Shown: piece after piece, positions 51,998 through 60,891 of the stretch
Layout of the letters: the number at the start of each line of letters is the position of its first letter
Numbering within the stretch: the first letter of the stretch is position 1
Assembly: GCF_020531985.1 (NCBI RefSeq)
Contig: NZ_JAJAVQ010000001.1
Coordinates: 992,001 to 1,056,000, forward strand
Direction: 5' to 3'
Origin: Rheinheimera aquimaris
GTDB taxonomy: Bacteria > Pseudomonadota > Gammaproteobacteria > Enterobacterales > Alteromonadaceae
DNA: 64,000 nucleotides
Translations under genes and position numbers: made by a program
Notes under the pieces: generated by a model
The model's input: only the letters and a program-made list of their open reading frames with translations
Databases searched by the model: none
Told to the model about the DNA's origin: nothing

Positions 51998-52019
51998 AGC
52001 CCGCCTGGCAGCGGGCTTT
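51998..52019. terminator. Hairpin after ffh
   Basis: AGCCCGC / GCGGGCT stem just past the ffh stop. On the minus strand there is no T-run, so it is a weak or Rho-aided terminator for ffh. Confidence 0.4.
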
Positions 52020-52027
52020 AAGTATCG

Positions 52028-53395
52028 TTAGCGTGGAGGCAGCATACCCGGTGGCAGCTTGCCGCCCATGCCGCGCATCATCTTCATTAAGCCACCTTTA
52101 CCCGACATCTGCTTCATCATTTTCTGCATCTGGGTAAATTGCTTCAGCAGCTGGTTAATATCCTGCACCTGGGTACCGGAACCTGCAGCAATGCGTTTTT
52201 TGCGCGAGCCTTTTAGCAAATCCGGAAACTCGCGCTCTTTGGGAGTCATGGAATTAATAATGGCTTCCATTTTCACGAACTGCTTGTCGCCCATCTGATT
52301 CATTGCGCCCGCAGGCAGGTTTTTCATCCCGGGTAATTTATCCAGCATCGACATCATGCCACCCATACCGCGCATCTGTACCAGCTGCTCGCGAAAATCT
52401 TCCAGTGAGAAGCCTTTACCCTTCATCACTTTTTGCGCCATTTTGGCTGCTTTGTCGCGATCGACCTTTTGCTCCAGCTCTTCAATCAGGCCAAGTACAT
52501 CGCCCATGCCCAAAATGCGCGAGGCTATGCGGTCTGGGTGAAACGGTTCCAGTGCATCGGTTTTCTCACCGGTACCGATAAACTTAATTGGCTTGCCGGT
52601 AATGTGGCGGATAGATAACGCCGCACCACCACGGGCATCACCGTCAGCTTTAGTTAAAATCACACCGGTCAGAGGCAATGCGTCGTTAAAAGCCTTAGCA
52701 GTATTCGCTGCATCCTGACCAGTCATGGCATCGACCACAAACAAGGTTTCAATCGGCTTCACTGCAGCATGCAGCGCTTTGATTTCATCCATCATCTCGC
52801 TGTCAACATGCAGACGACCTGCAGTGTCGACCAGCAGCACATCAAAGATACGGGTACGGGCATGGGCAATAGCGGCATTGACAATATCGACCGGTTTTTG
52901 CGACACATCACTTGGAAAAAACTCAACACCAATGTCTTTAGCCAGTGTTTCCAGCTGTTTGATTGCCGCAGGGCGATAGACGTCAGCCGACACCACTAAA
53001 ACTTTTTTCTTTTTCCGCTCGGTTAAGAACTTTGCCAGTTTGCCAACAGAAGTGGTTTTACCGGCGCCCTGTAAGCCCGCCATCATCACAACCGCTGGCG
53101 GCTGAGTATTAAGCTTAAGTTCTTCGTTGGCTTCGCCCATCGCATCTTCCAATGCTTTACGGACAATTTTCAGAAATTCCTGACCAGGGGTTAAGCTTTT
53201 ACTGACTTCAAGCCCGACTGAGCGCTCTTTTACCGTGGCAACAAAGTCGCGAACTACAGGCAAAGCAACATCGGCTTCGAGCAGCGCCATACGCACTTCA
53301 CGCAGCGTGTCTTTAATATTATCTTCGGTTAAACGTCCACGGCCGGTGATATTTTTTAGCGTGGCACTTAAACGGTCGGACAGATTCTCAAACAT
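52028..53395 (-). CDS. ffh: Signal recognition particle protein Ffh
   Basis: GTPase of the bacterial SRP; binds 4.5S RNA and signal sequences for cotranslational insertion. 455 residues. N domain (1-90), G domain with GLQGAGKTTSVGKL near 107, DTAGRLHVD near 190 and TKADGDARGGAAL near 248, and a Met-rich M domain (about 325-455) with SGKGGLMKMMRGM close to the end. The ypjD gene is divergent from it, as in E. coli. Confidence 0.98.
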   Translation of the reverse strand: MFENLSDRLSATLKNITGRGRLTEDNIKDTLREVRMALLEADVALPVVRDFVATVKERSVGLEVSKSLTPGQEFLKIVRKALEDAMGEANEELKLNTQPPAVVMMAGLQGAGKTTSVGKLAKFLTERKKKKVLVVSADVYRPAAIKQLETLAKDIGVEFFPSDVSQKPVDIVNAAIAHARTRIFDVLLVDTAGRLHVDSEMMDEIKALHAAVKPIETLFVVDAMTGQDAANTAKAFNDALPLTGVILTKADGDARGGAALSIRHITGKPIKFIGTGEKTDALEPFHPDRIASRILGMGDVLGLIEELEQKVDRDKAAKMAQKVMKGKGFSLEDFREQLVQMRGMGGMMSMLDKLPGMKNLPAGAMNQMGDKQFVKMEAIINSMTPKEREFPDLLKGSRKKRIAAGSGTQVQDINQLLKQFTQMQKMMKQMSGKGGLMKMMRGMGGKLPPGMLPPR

Positions 53396-53544
53396 GGTTA
53401 CTCACTCTACAGCGATATTGGCGCCGATTATATCAAAGACTGAAGTTCAGCGCAGCCGTTAAGAAACTGTTGCGCATCACACTGGGCATCGGGTTAAAGT
53501 TGCAATACAATAGCAAGCCACCGAAATGAAAGGAAATAGCTCTG

Positions 53545-54351
53545 ATGTCCACGGCACTGTTTACTGCATTCGCTTTACTTGCTTATCTGGTTGCCACCGG
53601 CTCAGTATTGCTGCGTATTTTTCATCCGCAAGGCCCGCATTTTAAAACAACCTTCAGTGCCGCAGTGCTTGGTGTCGTGTTACACGCATTGGTGCTGGGC
53701 GATATGCTCTTTACCGGACAAGGCCAGAATTTTAGTCTGCTGAATGTCAGCTCACTGGTATGCTGGCTCATTACTGTTGCCGTTACACTGACAGCTCTGC
53801 GTACCCCGATCATTTTACTGCTGCCGGTTGTGTATGGTTTTGCTGCCATGGTACAGCTGGCAGTGTTAACGTTGCCACATAATGTACAACTGCATCACTT
53901 CGAACAAAACGTTGGTCTGCTGGTGCATATTACGCTGGCATTTATTGCTTACGCCATTCTGATGATGGCAATGTTGTACTCATTTCAGGTGAGCTATATC
54001 AACAACAAGTTAAAGCAAAAAAACATTGCTGCCGTGACCCGCCATATGCCGCCGCTGGTTCAGGCAGAAATACTGCAGTTCAGATTGTTGTTGGCAGGCA
54101 CTGTTTTACTTGGTTTAGCGTTGCTGGTTGCAGCACTGTTTATGGATAACTGGCTGGCAAAAGAAAACCTGCATAAAACCATTTTTAGCCTGCTTGGCTT
54201 TATCGTGTTTGCAACCTTATGTTGGGGTCATGCCCGTAAAGGCTGGCGCGGCAAAATTGCCAATACATTAACCATAGCAGGCGCCGCGCTGTTAACACTT
54301 GGCTATTTTGGCAGCCGTTTTGTACGCGAAGTACTGTTAAATACACTTTAA
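53545..54351 (+). CDS. ypjD: CcsA/YpjD-like membrane protein (cytochrome c assembly family)
   Basis: 268 residues, about eight helices, of the CcsA/CcmC-like cytochrome c assembly family as represented by E. coli YpjD (CorE), whose exact role is unclear. A tryptophan-poor but His-bearing segment (LLVHITLAFIAYAIL near 131) and ENLHKTIFSLLGFIVFATL near 208 match the family. The gene neighbourhood ffh-ypjD-corB is the same as in E. coli. It is likely to be transcribed with the next gene. Confidence 0.88.
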   Translation: MSTALFTAFALLAYLVATGSVLLRIFHPQGPHFKTTFSAAVLGVVLHALVLGDMLFTGQGQNFSLLNVSSLVCWLITVAVTLTALRTPIILLLPVVYGFAAMVQLAVLTLPHNVQLHHFEQNVGLLVHITLAFIAYAILMMAMLYSFQVSYINNKLKQKNIAAVTRHMPPLVQAEILQFRLLLAGTVLLGLALLVAALFMDNWLAKENLHKTIFSLLGFIVFATLCWGHARKGWRGKIANTLTIAGAALLTLGYFGSRFVREVLLNTL

Positions 54352-54416
54352 TCCTTGACTCAACAGGCACTTCGTAATATCAAGTACGGGTGTTTGGCAA
54401 TACAGGTAATTAACTC

Positions 54417-55685
54417 TTGGACGACATATCGACGGGTACGCTATTTATCATTCTTGGCGTGCTCCTATTCATATCTGCCTATTTCTCAGGATCAGAAACA
54501 GGCATGATGTCTGTCAACCCTTATCGTTTAAAGCATTTAACAAACGAAAATCATAAGGGTGCTATTCGGGTAAGCGAGCTGCTAAAGCGGCCAGATCGTT
54601 TAATAGGCCTGATTCTTATCGGCAACAATCTGGTTAATATCGCAGCATCAGCCATAGCGACAATTATTGGTATGCGTCTTTACGGAGATCTGGGTATTGC
54701 GATTGCCACCGTGGTGCTGACGATGGTGGTACTGGTGTTTGCCGAAGTTACGCCCAAAACAATAGCGGCACTGCACCCGGAGCGGATAGCGTTTCCAAGT
54801 TCAGCGCTGCTGAAGCTGCTACTTAAAGTTTTTTATCCTTTAGTATGGCTGGTCAACTTTATTACTAACGGTATTCTGGCATTGATGGGCATCAGCCCGG
54901 AAAAACATCAGGGCAACAGCTTAAGTGCCGAAGAGCTGCGCACCGTAGTGCATGAAGCCGGCGCACTGATCCCCGAACAACACCAAAGCATGCTGGTCGG
55001 TGTGCTGGATCTGGAAAATGCCACCGTTGAAGACATTATGGTGCCGCGCAATGAAATTGTCGGTATCGATATCAACGATGACTGGAAAGACATAGAACGC
55101 CAGCTTGCAAACATGCAGTACAGCCGCATTTTGCTGTATCGCGACAGTATTGATGAGGCCGTCGGCTTTGTACACCCGCGCGAATTAATGCGCTTATTGC
55201 TGAAAGAGCAGCTGACTAAAGCGACATTAATGCGGGCGGTCAGTGAAATTTACTTTATTCCTGAAGGCACGCCACTTAATACCCAATTGCATAAGTTTCA
55301 GCGTACTAAAGAGCGCATTGGCCTGGTAGTTGATGAATATGGCGATATTCAGGGCCTGGTGACCTTGGCAGATATTCTGGAAGAAGTTGTCGGTGAATTT
55401 ACTACTGATATTGCAGAAGACAGCAACGAAGATATTGTTAAACAGCCTGATGGCTCTTATCTGATTGACGGTAGTATTAACCTGCGCGATTTGAACAGGG
55501 AAATGCATCTTGAACTGCCAACAGACGGCCCCAAAACGCTTAATGGCCTGATTTTAGAGTATCTGGAAGAAATTCCTCAGGGCAACCTTAGTATCAGGCT
55601 GTCTGGCTATCCGATGGAAGTGATCGATGTGCAGGATAATATGATTAAAACTGTACGTTTGATGCCACATTTGAAAAAAGACTAA
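54417..55685 (+). CDS. corB: CorB/CorC-family (CNNM/HlyC) transporter protein
   Basis: 422 residues starting at a TTG (54417), the only start that gives the family N-terminus MDDISTGTLFIILG. Domains: DUF21/CNNM membrane part (about 1-180, YFSGSETGMMSVN and LIGNNLVNIAASAIATIIG), a CBS pair (about 205-330, ENATVEDIMVPRNEIVGID and DEYGDIQGLVTLADILEEVVGEF), and a CorC/HlyC domain at the end. Members affect magnesium (or cobalt) homeostasis. The TTG start is unusual but fits E. coli YfjD/CorB. Confidence 0.92.
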   Translation: MDDISTGTLFIILGVLLFISAYFSGSETGMMSVNPYRLKHLTNENHKGAIRVSELLKRPDRLIGLILIGNNLVNIAASAIATIIGMRLYGDLGIAIATVVLTMVVLVFAEVTPKTIAALHPERIAFPSSALLKLLLKVFYPLVWLVNFITNGILALMGISPEKHQGNSLSAEELRTVVHEAGALIPEQHQSMLVGVLDLENATVEDIMVPRNEIVGIDINDDWKDIERQLANMQYSRILLYRDSIDEAVGFVHPRELMRLLLKEQLTKATLMRAVSEIYFIPEGTPLNTQLHKFQRTKERIGLVVDEYGDIQGLVTLADILEEVVGEFTTDIAEDSNEDIVKQPDGSYLIDGSINLRDLNREMHLELPTDGPKTLNGLILEYLEEIPQGNLSIRLSGYPMEVIDVQDNMIKTVRLMPHLKKD

Positions 55686-55690
55686 TTGGT

Positions 55691-55712
55691 AAAGCCGGGA
55701 AACCGGCTTTTT
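55691..55712 (+). terminator. Terminator of corB
   Basis: Stem AAAGCCGG / CCGGCTTT with GAAA tetraloop and T-run, six bases after the corB stop. Confidence 0.9.
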
Positions 55713-55727
55713 CCTCAAGCGGCTTGC

Positions 55728-56360
55728 TCAACCAAAAAACAAGCGCCATAACCAGCCACGCTTTAAATCTTCTTCACATTTGTTCAGTTGCCCGGCATAC
55801 ATTCTCGCCCGGCTGTCTACTTTTTTCGCGGTTTGAACCAGCCAGGCCTTTTTCTTGTAGCTGCCGCGTTTATATCCGCCCCAACCTTCATGGTAGTTAA
55901 GGTATTGGGCATAGCCATCCCATTTTGATACGCCGTTTAAACGCTGGCTTTTACTGATATACCAGCCCATAAAATCTATCGCATCATCAAAGTTGTCGCG
56001 GCTGGCCCAAAACCTGTCAGCCTCTTTGACATACTCATCCCAGGTCACTGTTTTCGCCTGAGAATAACCATAGGCATTGCTGGCCCGGCCGTACGGGATG
56101 AACCCCAGAAACCAGCGCATTGGCGGGCGGGCATTGTGTTTGAAACTACTTTCCTGATACATGATGCTCATGGGCACATGAATAGGTACGCCCCATTTAT
56201 CTCTAACCTTGGCGGCAGCATCATACCAGTCACGATGTTCGTAGAAAATTTCACATAGATTAGAGGTGTTTTTCGGCGGCGGCGTAGCGCAGCCAGTTAA
56301 AATAACGGCAAACACGCTACAACATAAAAACGGTGTAATACGGAACTGAACTTTTTTCAT
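55728..56360 (-). CDS. Lytic transglycosylase-like (SLT domain) lipoprotein
   Basis: 210 residues from the ATG at 56360 (an extension to 56396 is less likely). Lipobox VILTGC gives a lipidated Cys near 23. The catalytic part reads IMYQESSFKHNA with the likely general-acid Glu in QESS, then AYGYSQAKTVTWDEY, DNFDDAIDFMGWYIS and YLNYHEGWGGY. It resembles the small SLT lipoproteins of Gammaproteobacteria. Likely an outer-membrane murein cleaver; substrate specificity is unknown. Confidence 0.87.
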   Translation of the reverse strand: MKKVQFRITPFLCCSVFAVILTGCATPPPKNTSNLCEIFYEHRDWYDAAAKVRDKWGVPIHVPMSIMYQESSFKHNARPPMRWFLGFIPYGRASNAYGYSQAKTVTWDEYVKEADRFWASRDNFDDAIDFMGWYISKSQRLNGVSKWDGYAQYLNYHEGWGGYKRGSYKKKAWLVQTAKKVDSRARMYAGQLNKCEEDLKRGWLWRLFFG

Positions 56361-56421
56361 CCGGTTGATTCTAACAAGGTGCACGGACGCAACCAAGTTT
56401 TATTCTCCCTGGATATCACTT

Positions 56422-56451
56422 ACGGCTACCAAATGGTAGCCGATTTTTTTT
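56422..56451 (+). terminator. Plus-strand terminator without an annotated plus-strand gene
   Basis: CGGCTACC / GGTAGCCG with AAAT loop and ATTTTTTTT. The T-run is only on the plus strand, yet both neighbouring genes are on the minus strand. A short plus-strand RNA could end here. Confidence 0.6.
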
Positions 56452-56481
56452 GCACTTTTATCACAAACAGCTTTTTTCGCA

Positions 56482-58083
56482 TCAGACGTCTTGTGCTTTA
56501 TCGCACTTTGGCACTTCGGCATAATATTGCGCAATATATTGCTCAAAACTTAGGTCGTCTTGTTGTTCAATCTGTTGCTGCTGCAACAACGATTGAGCTG
56601 CCGCCTCAGTAAACTGTTGCTCGTTGTAATGCTGATAGTCTTCGTTGGCTAGCTGCTGCTGATACCTGGCCGACAGCGCCAGCATAAAGTGACCGTTATC
56701 CTGCTGAGCAGCAATAAGATTATTCAGAACCTGGCCGGATACCGTTTGTGCCGGATCTAACAGCCCCATGTAAAACTGCTTAATCGCACTGCTGTAGCGT
56801 TCAGTTGTGTAAGCTGAATCAAGGTATTGCGCAACCGGCATCATGTCAGCAAAAAGCTCTTCCGCCCAATCCAGCATTAGTCTGGGCTGGCCATCCTGAA
56901 TAATATCAAGGTTTCTGCGCCGGCCATCAGTCACTACTTTTTTCAGGTTTTGCTCTGTCACAGTCTGCTCTGACGCTGATAACGGCGGGCTGTCTTTCAG
57001 CAAACAATACAGCAGAAAAATGTCCAGAAAATGCATTTGCTCAGCAGTAATACCTACAGGGCTGAACGGATTAACGTCTAAAGCACGCACTTCAATATAT
57101 TCTACGCCACGTTTAGCCAGTGCACAGGTAGGCCGCTCGCCGGATTTTGTTGTTCTTTTGGGCCGGATAGTGGAGTAAAACTCGTTTTCGATTTGCAGCA
57201 CGTTGGCATTCAGCTGCTGATACTCACCATCAACCTTCACACCGATATTACGATACTCTTCTGACGGCATACTAATAGCCTGATGCAGCCCGGCAATATA
57301 TTCATCCAGGTTGTTATAGGTAATGTTCAGGCTGGATTGTGCGCTGTTGGTGTAACCTAAATCACTCATGCGCAGCGATGTTGCATAGGGCAAATATAAA
57401 GTACCCTTGCCCAGCGTCTGAAAGCTATAGCGGCTTTGACGCCCTTCCAGGAATGACTGACACATCGCTGGCGATGCACCAAACAGATACACCATCAACC
57501 AGACGTAACGTTTATAGTTGCGGATAAGCGATAAATATTGCTCAGAGATAAAACTCTGCAGTGGCCCGCTTTGCGCCAATACCTGCTGATACTGTTGCCA
57601 GAAAGCCTCGGAAAAAGAAAAATTAAAATGCACGCCACTGATAGCCTGCATCATGCTGCCATATCTGTTGTGCAGCCCTTTACGGTAAAGAGTCTTCATT
57701 TTACCGACATTGGAGCTGCCATACTGAGCAAACGGAATTTCAGTTTGGCTTTGGATAAAACACGGCATACTACCCGCCCAGAACTGTTCTCCGGCAATAT
57801 TGCGGATCGTGAAGCGATGTATATCACTAAGTTGCGCCAAAGTAGTGTCAATGCTATCAGTCGCAGGAGTAATAAATTCAAGCAGTGACTCTGAAAAGTC
57901 TGTTGTTATCCAAGGATGCGTCAGAGCTGAGCCTAAAGCTTTGGCATGAGGGGTTAAGGCCAGACTACCATCGGCTTTTACCCGCAACGTTTCCCGTTCA
58001 ATACCGCGCCGAATTCCGGTTATTGCTTGTTTCAAAGGCGCTGAGTTCAGCATTGCCAGGCGTTGTTGTAAATTTGAGCCCAA
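56482..58083 (-). CDS. gshA: Glutamate-cysteine ligase
   Basis: Makes gamma-glutamylcysteine, the first step to glutathione. 533 residues against 518 in E. coli. Motifs of the bacterial class I enzyme: GIRRGIERETLRV near 24, TTDFSESLLEFITP near 60, MPCFI and FAQYGSSNVGKMKTLYRKGLHNRYG near 104-142, and YIEVRALDVNPFSPVGI near 333. The C-terminal 50 residues are Gln-rich. No partner gshB is near. It ends the block before the chemoreceptor gene on the other strand. Confidence 0.96.
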   Translation of the reverse strand: MGSNLQQRLAMLNSAPLKQAITGIRRGIERETLRVKADGSLALTPHAKALGSALTHPWITTDFSESLLEFITPATDSIDTTLAQLSDIHRFTIRNIAGEQFWAGSMPCFIQSQTEIPFAQYGSSNVGKMKTLYRKGLHNRYGSMMQAISGVHFNFSFSEAFWQQYQQVLAQSGPLQSFISEQYLSLIRNYKRYVWLMVYLFGASPAMCQSFLEGRQSRYSFQTLGKGTLYLPYATSLRMSDLGYTNSAQSSLNITYNNLDEYIAGLHQAISMPSEEYRNIGVKVDGEYQQLNANVLQIENEFYSTIRPKRTTKSGERPTCALAKRGVEYIEVRALDVNPFSPVGITAEQMHFLDIFLLYCLLKDSPPLSASEQTVTEQNLKKVVTDGRRRNLDIIQDGQPRLMLDWAEELFADMMPVAQYLDSAYTTERYSSAIKQFYMGLLDPAQTVSGQVLNNLIAAQQDNGHFMLALSARYQQQLANEDYQHYNEQQFTEAAAQSLLQQQQIEQQDDLSFEQYIAQYYAEVPKCDKAQDV

Positions 58084-58257
58084 GTTAATTCCTTATTTGC
58101 TGCAGGTTGCTGCTGAAGTTGGGGCATTGACGTAAAACTCAAGGCCGGGCTTTAATTTAGCCTGCTATTTGCAATTCAACAATCAGATATTTGTCCACTT
58201 AACCGGCACTTGCGTTAAACCGACTGATAGCAGGCTGCAATTATTGCAACAGTGACT

Positions 58258-58285
58258 TAAACTTAGCCGCATCGACAGCCGCTAT
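58258..58285 (+). promoter_or_regulatory. Candidate FliA (sigma28) promoter of the chemoreceptor
   Basis: TAAA...GCCGCTAT, with 16 bases between TAAA and GCCG instead of the usual 15, about 40 bases before the ATG. Two of eight -10 positions differ from GCCGATAA. Plausible for a chemoreceptor gene but not decisive. Confidence 0.35.
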
Positions 58286-58324
58286 ATACCATTCATGCTA
58301 TATACCATTTATTAAATAGGCCAT

Positions 58325-59869
58325 ATGAACCGACGCAACCAAAATGTTATAAACGAGGAAGTCACTTTCAGTGCCGAACAGGAACTGGTATCAACCACAG
58401 ACTTGCGTGGGGTTATTACCTATGCTAATCCGGCATTTTGTCAGGTGGCAGGTTTCACCGCAGAAGAGTTAATTGGCAAAAACCATAATCTCGTCAGGCA
58501 CCCGGACATGCCTGCAGCAGCTTTTGCTGATCTGTGGCAGAAGCTAAAACAAGGGCAATCCTGGCGCGGTTTGGTGAAAAACCGCTGTAAAGACGGCCGC
58601 TACTATTGGGTAGATGCCTTTGTTACGCCCATATATCAGCAGCAAAAGCTGGTGGGTTACCAATCCGTGAGGGTAAAACCGGACGCCAAACTTATTCAGC
58701 GGGCCAACAAAAGCTACCCGTTAATCGCCGCAGGCAAACAGCCTTCTGACTGGCGCAGTAAGTTTGCGTTAAAACGCTCAGTAGCAGCAGTATTGACACT
58801 GCTGACAGTATGTGGCGGCATTGCGCTATTCGGTATGCAGTTTAGTCTGGCCTTGCTGTTACCTGTAATTTGGTTTGCCTGCTGCTATGACGAGTTGTTT
58901 GTGATCCCGGCTAAACTGCAACAGGCAAAAACCCGTTTTGACAGTGTCTCGCGCTGGATTTACTCAGGCTTTGGCCCTTATGGTATTGCTGATTTCCAGC
59001 AACAAATGAGCCAGGCAAGATTGCGCACTGTGCTGGGCCGCGCAACAGACAGCACAGCAACACTGAAAATCATTGCCGAAACACAGGCAGAAGCCGTGCA
59101 TTTAACGGAGCAAGGTATCCATCAGCAGCATGACAGGCTAAGCAGTATCGCTACCGCCACGGCGCAACTTTACAGCACAGTGCAGGATATTGCGCAGCGC
59201 ACACAAGACACACATAAACAGGTAAGTGACACACACCAGATCTGTCAGAATGCTAAAAACACCATGCAGCAAACGGCAACAACAGTGCAGCAGCTGGCCA
59301 GCGAAGTTCAGGGTGCTGCCTCTACGGCAGATGGCCTGGCGGTTGAGGCCGAGCGCATCGGTGCGGTAATGAGCGAAATTCAGGGCATCGCTGATCAAAC
59401 CAACCTGCTGGCACTGAACGCCGCTATTGAAGCTGCACGGGCCGGGGAACATGGTAGAGGCTTTGCTGTGGTTGCTGATGAAGTAAGAGCGCTGTCGTCA
59501 CGCACGCACAATGCAACGGAGCAGATTAAACAATCAATAGGCGAAATACAGCAAACCTTACTCAGCTGGGGTAAAGTCATGTCGCATAGCAGACAACAAG
59601 TGGAAGTATGCGTCGATGAAACCCGCCTAAGTGAACAGCAGCTGGCGGATATTTCGCGTATGATAGACCATATCGCCCAGCTTTCTTCGCAAATCGCGAC
59701 CGCTGCTACCCAGCAGGGTGTCGTTGCCCATGAAGTGCAGCAGAGCGTTGAGCAGATACAAGATATTGCTAATAGTAACTTAGGAAATATTCAGATTGTT
59801 GCGGATAACAGTACTGCATTGCAGCAGCAGGCAGGAAAAATAGCTGATTTGAACAAAAGCTTCGGCTGA
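58325..59869 (+). CDS. PAS-containing Aer-like methyl-accepting chemotaxis protein
   Basis: 514 residues. N-terminal PAS (about 10-125, [18 protein letters not shown] and [16 protein letters not shown] and [12 protein letters not shown]), as in E. coli Aer, where FAD senses redox or oxygen. Then two close hydrophobic segments (about 155-195) and a cytoplasmic signalling domain with the hairpin-tip block [19 protein letters not shown]. No periplasmic domain. AGG lies five bases before the ATG. A terminator follows. Confidence 0.92.
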   Translation: MNRRNQNVINEEVTFSAEQELVSTTDLRGVITYANPAFCQVAGFTAEELIGKNHNLVRHPDMPAAAFADLWQKLKQGQSWRGLVKNRCKDGRYYWVDAFVTPIYQQQKLVGYQSVRVKPDAKLIQRANKSYPLIAAGKQPSDWRSKFALKRSVAAVLTLLTVCGGIALFGMQFSLALLLPVIWFACCYDELFVIPAKLQQAKTRFDSVSRWIYSGFGPYGIADFQQQMSQARLRTVLGRATDSTATLKIIAETQAEAVHLTEQGIHQQHDRLSSIATATAQLYSTVQDIAQRTQDTHKQVSDTHQICQNAKNTMQQTATTVQQLASEVQGAASTADGLAVEAERIGAVMSEIQGIADQTNLLALNAAIEAARAGEHGRGFAVVADEVRALSSRTHNATEQIKQSIGEIQQTLLSWGKVMSHSRQQVEVCVDETRLSEQQLADISRMIDHIAQLSSQIATAATQQGVVAHEVQQSVEQIQDIANSNLGNIQIVADNSTALQQQAGKIADLNKSFG

Positions 59870-59890
59870 CAAGTTCATTAGCTATAAAAT

Positions 59891-59918
59891 AAAAAACTCC
59901 GCCAAAGCGGAGTTTTTT
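59891..59918 (+). terminator. Bidirectional terminator after the chemoreceptor
   Basis: Stem AAAAAACTCCGC / GCGGAGTTTTTT with CAAA loop between two convergent genes (chemoreceptor and pssA). Confidence 0.92.
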
Positions 59919-59937
59919 ATTGCTGATTCAGCAAGCT

Positions 59938-60771
59938 TCAGTTGTTTTTTTGCTCTTCTGCTGCTGGCTTATCATCTTCAGGTTTTACAGCATCCTGCTC
60001 AGCGAAGTCGGCATCATTGGAATCGCCAACCACATGTTCAAGCTTCAGCTTTCTTACGCTACGAATGGTCGTAATAGGCCCCGAGCAGGCGTATATAAAG
60101 AAAATACTAAACAGCATTTCAGCCGGCCGTGCTGCAATAACGACAAACACCAGCACCACCAGCAAAATGGTGAGGAAAGATACTCTGTCACGCCAGTTTA
60201 AATCTTTAAACGAGTTATAACGGAAATTACTCACCATCAGTAAGCCGGTCAAAATCGTCAGAATACCCACCAGGTAACCGATATTATCACCGTCAATCTG
60301 GTAGATACTGCCGCTCCATACCATGCCGGCAACAATCGCCGCAGCGGCCGGACTAGCCAGGCCCTGAAAAAACCGGCCATCGGTAACACTTAAATTGGCG
60401 TTGAATCTTGCAAGTCGCAGTGCGGCACAGGCAACATAAATAAACGCAGCCAGCCAGCCGAACTTACCATACTCCGCCAGGCCCCAGTTGTACGCCACCA
60501 AAGCCGGTGCCATACCAAAAGACAACATATCAGACATGCTGTCATATTGGGCACCAAACTCGCTTTGCGTATTCGTCAACCTGGCAACTCTGCCATCGAG
60601 ACCGTCAAAAATCATCGCGACAAAAATGGCCACTGCCGCCGCTTCAAAATGCCCGTTCATTGATGCCACTATGGCATAGAAACCAGAAAATAAACCACCG
60701 GTGGTTAGTAAATTAGGTAACAGGAAAATGCCCTTGCGCGGGGCGGTGTCTTGCGTTTTTGACTCAGTCAT
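59938..60771 (-). CDS. pssA: CDP-diacylglycerol-serine O-phosphatidyltransferase
   Basis: Makes phosphatidylserine, the precursor of phosphatidylethanolamine. 277 residues; this is the CDP-alcohol phosphotransferase type, not the phospholipase-D-like PssA of E. coli. The catalytic signature DGRVAR-x8-G-x3-D-x3-D is intact (residues about 60-81). About eight helices follow and the C-terminal 40 residues are an acidic, disordered-looking tail. Conserved between Gram-positive PssA and many Proteobacteria. It stands alone between two terminators. Confidence 0.93.
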   Translation of the reverse strand: MTESKTQDTAPRKGIFLLPNLLTTGGLFSGFYAIVASMNGHFEAAAVAIFVAMIFDGLDGRVARLTNTQSEFGAQYDSMSDMLSFGMAPALVAYNWGLAEYGKFGWLAAFIYVACAALRLARFNANLSVTDGRFFQGLASPAAAAIVAGMVWSGSIYQIDGDNIGYLVGILTILTGLLMVSNFRYNSFKDLNWRDRVSFLTILLVVLVFVVIAARPAEMLFSIFFIYACSGPITTIRSVRKLKLEHVVGDSNDADFAEQDAVKPEDDKPAAEEQKNN

Positions 60772-60842
60772 AAAGCCACTTCTGCTTTGGGAAATTAGTA
60801 ATGATTATAAGGGACATACCTTAACATGGATAGCCTGATGGC

Positions 60843-60870
60843 AAAAGTGACCGCCACAGCGGTCACTTTT
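60843..60870 (-). terminator. Terminator of clpB
   Basis: Stem AAAAGTGACCGC / GCGGTCACTTTT with CACA loop, 22 bases after the clpB stop, with a T-run on the minus strand. Confidence 0.9.
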
Positions 60871-60891
60871 ACATCAAGAATTACCACTTAG

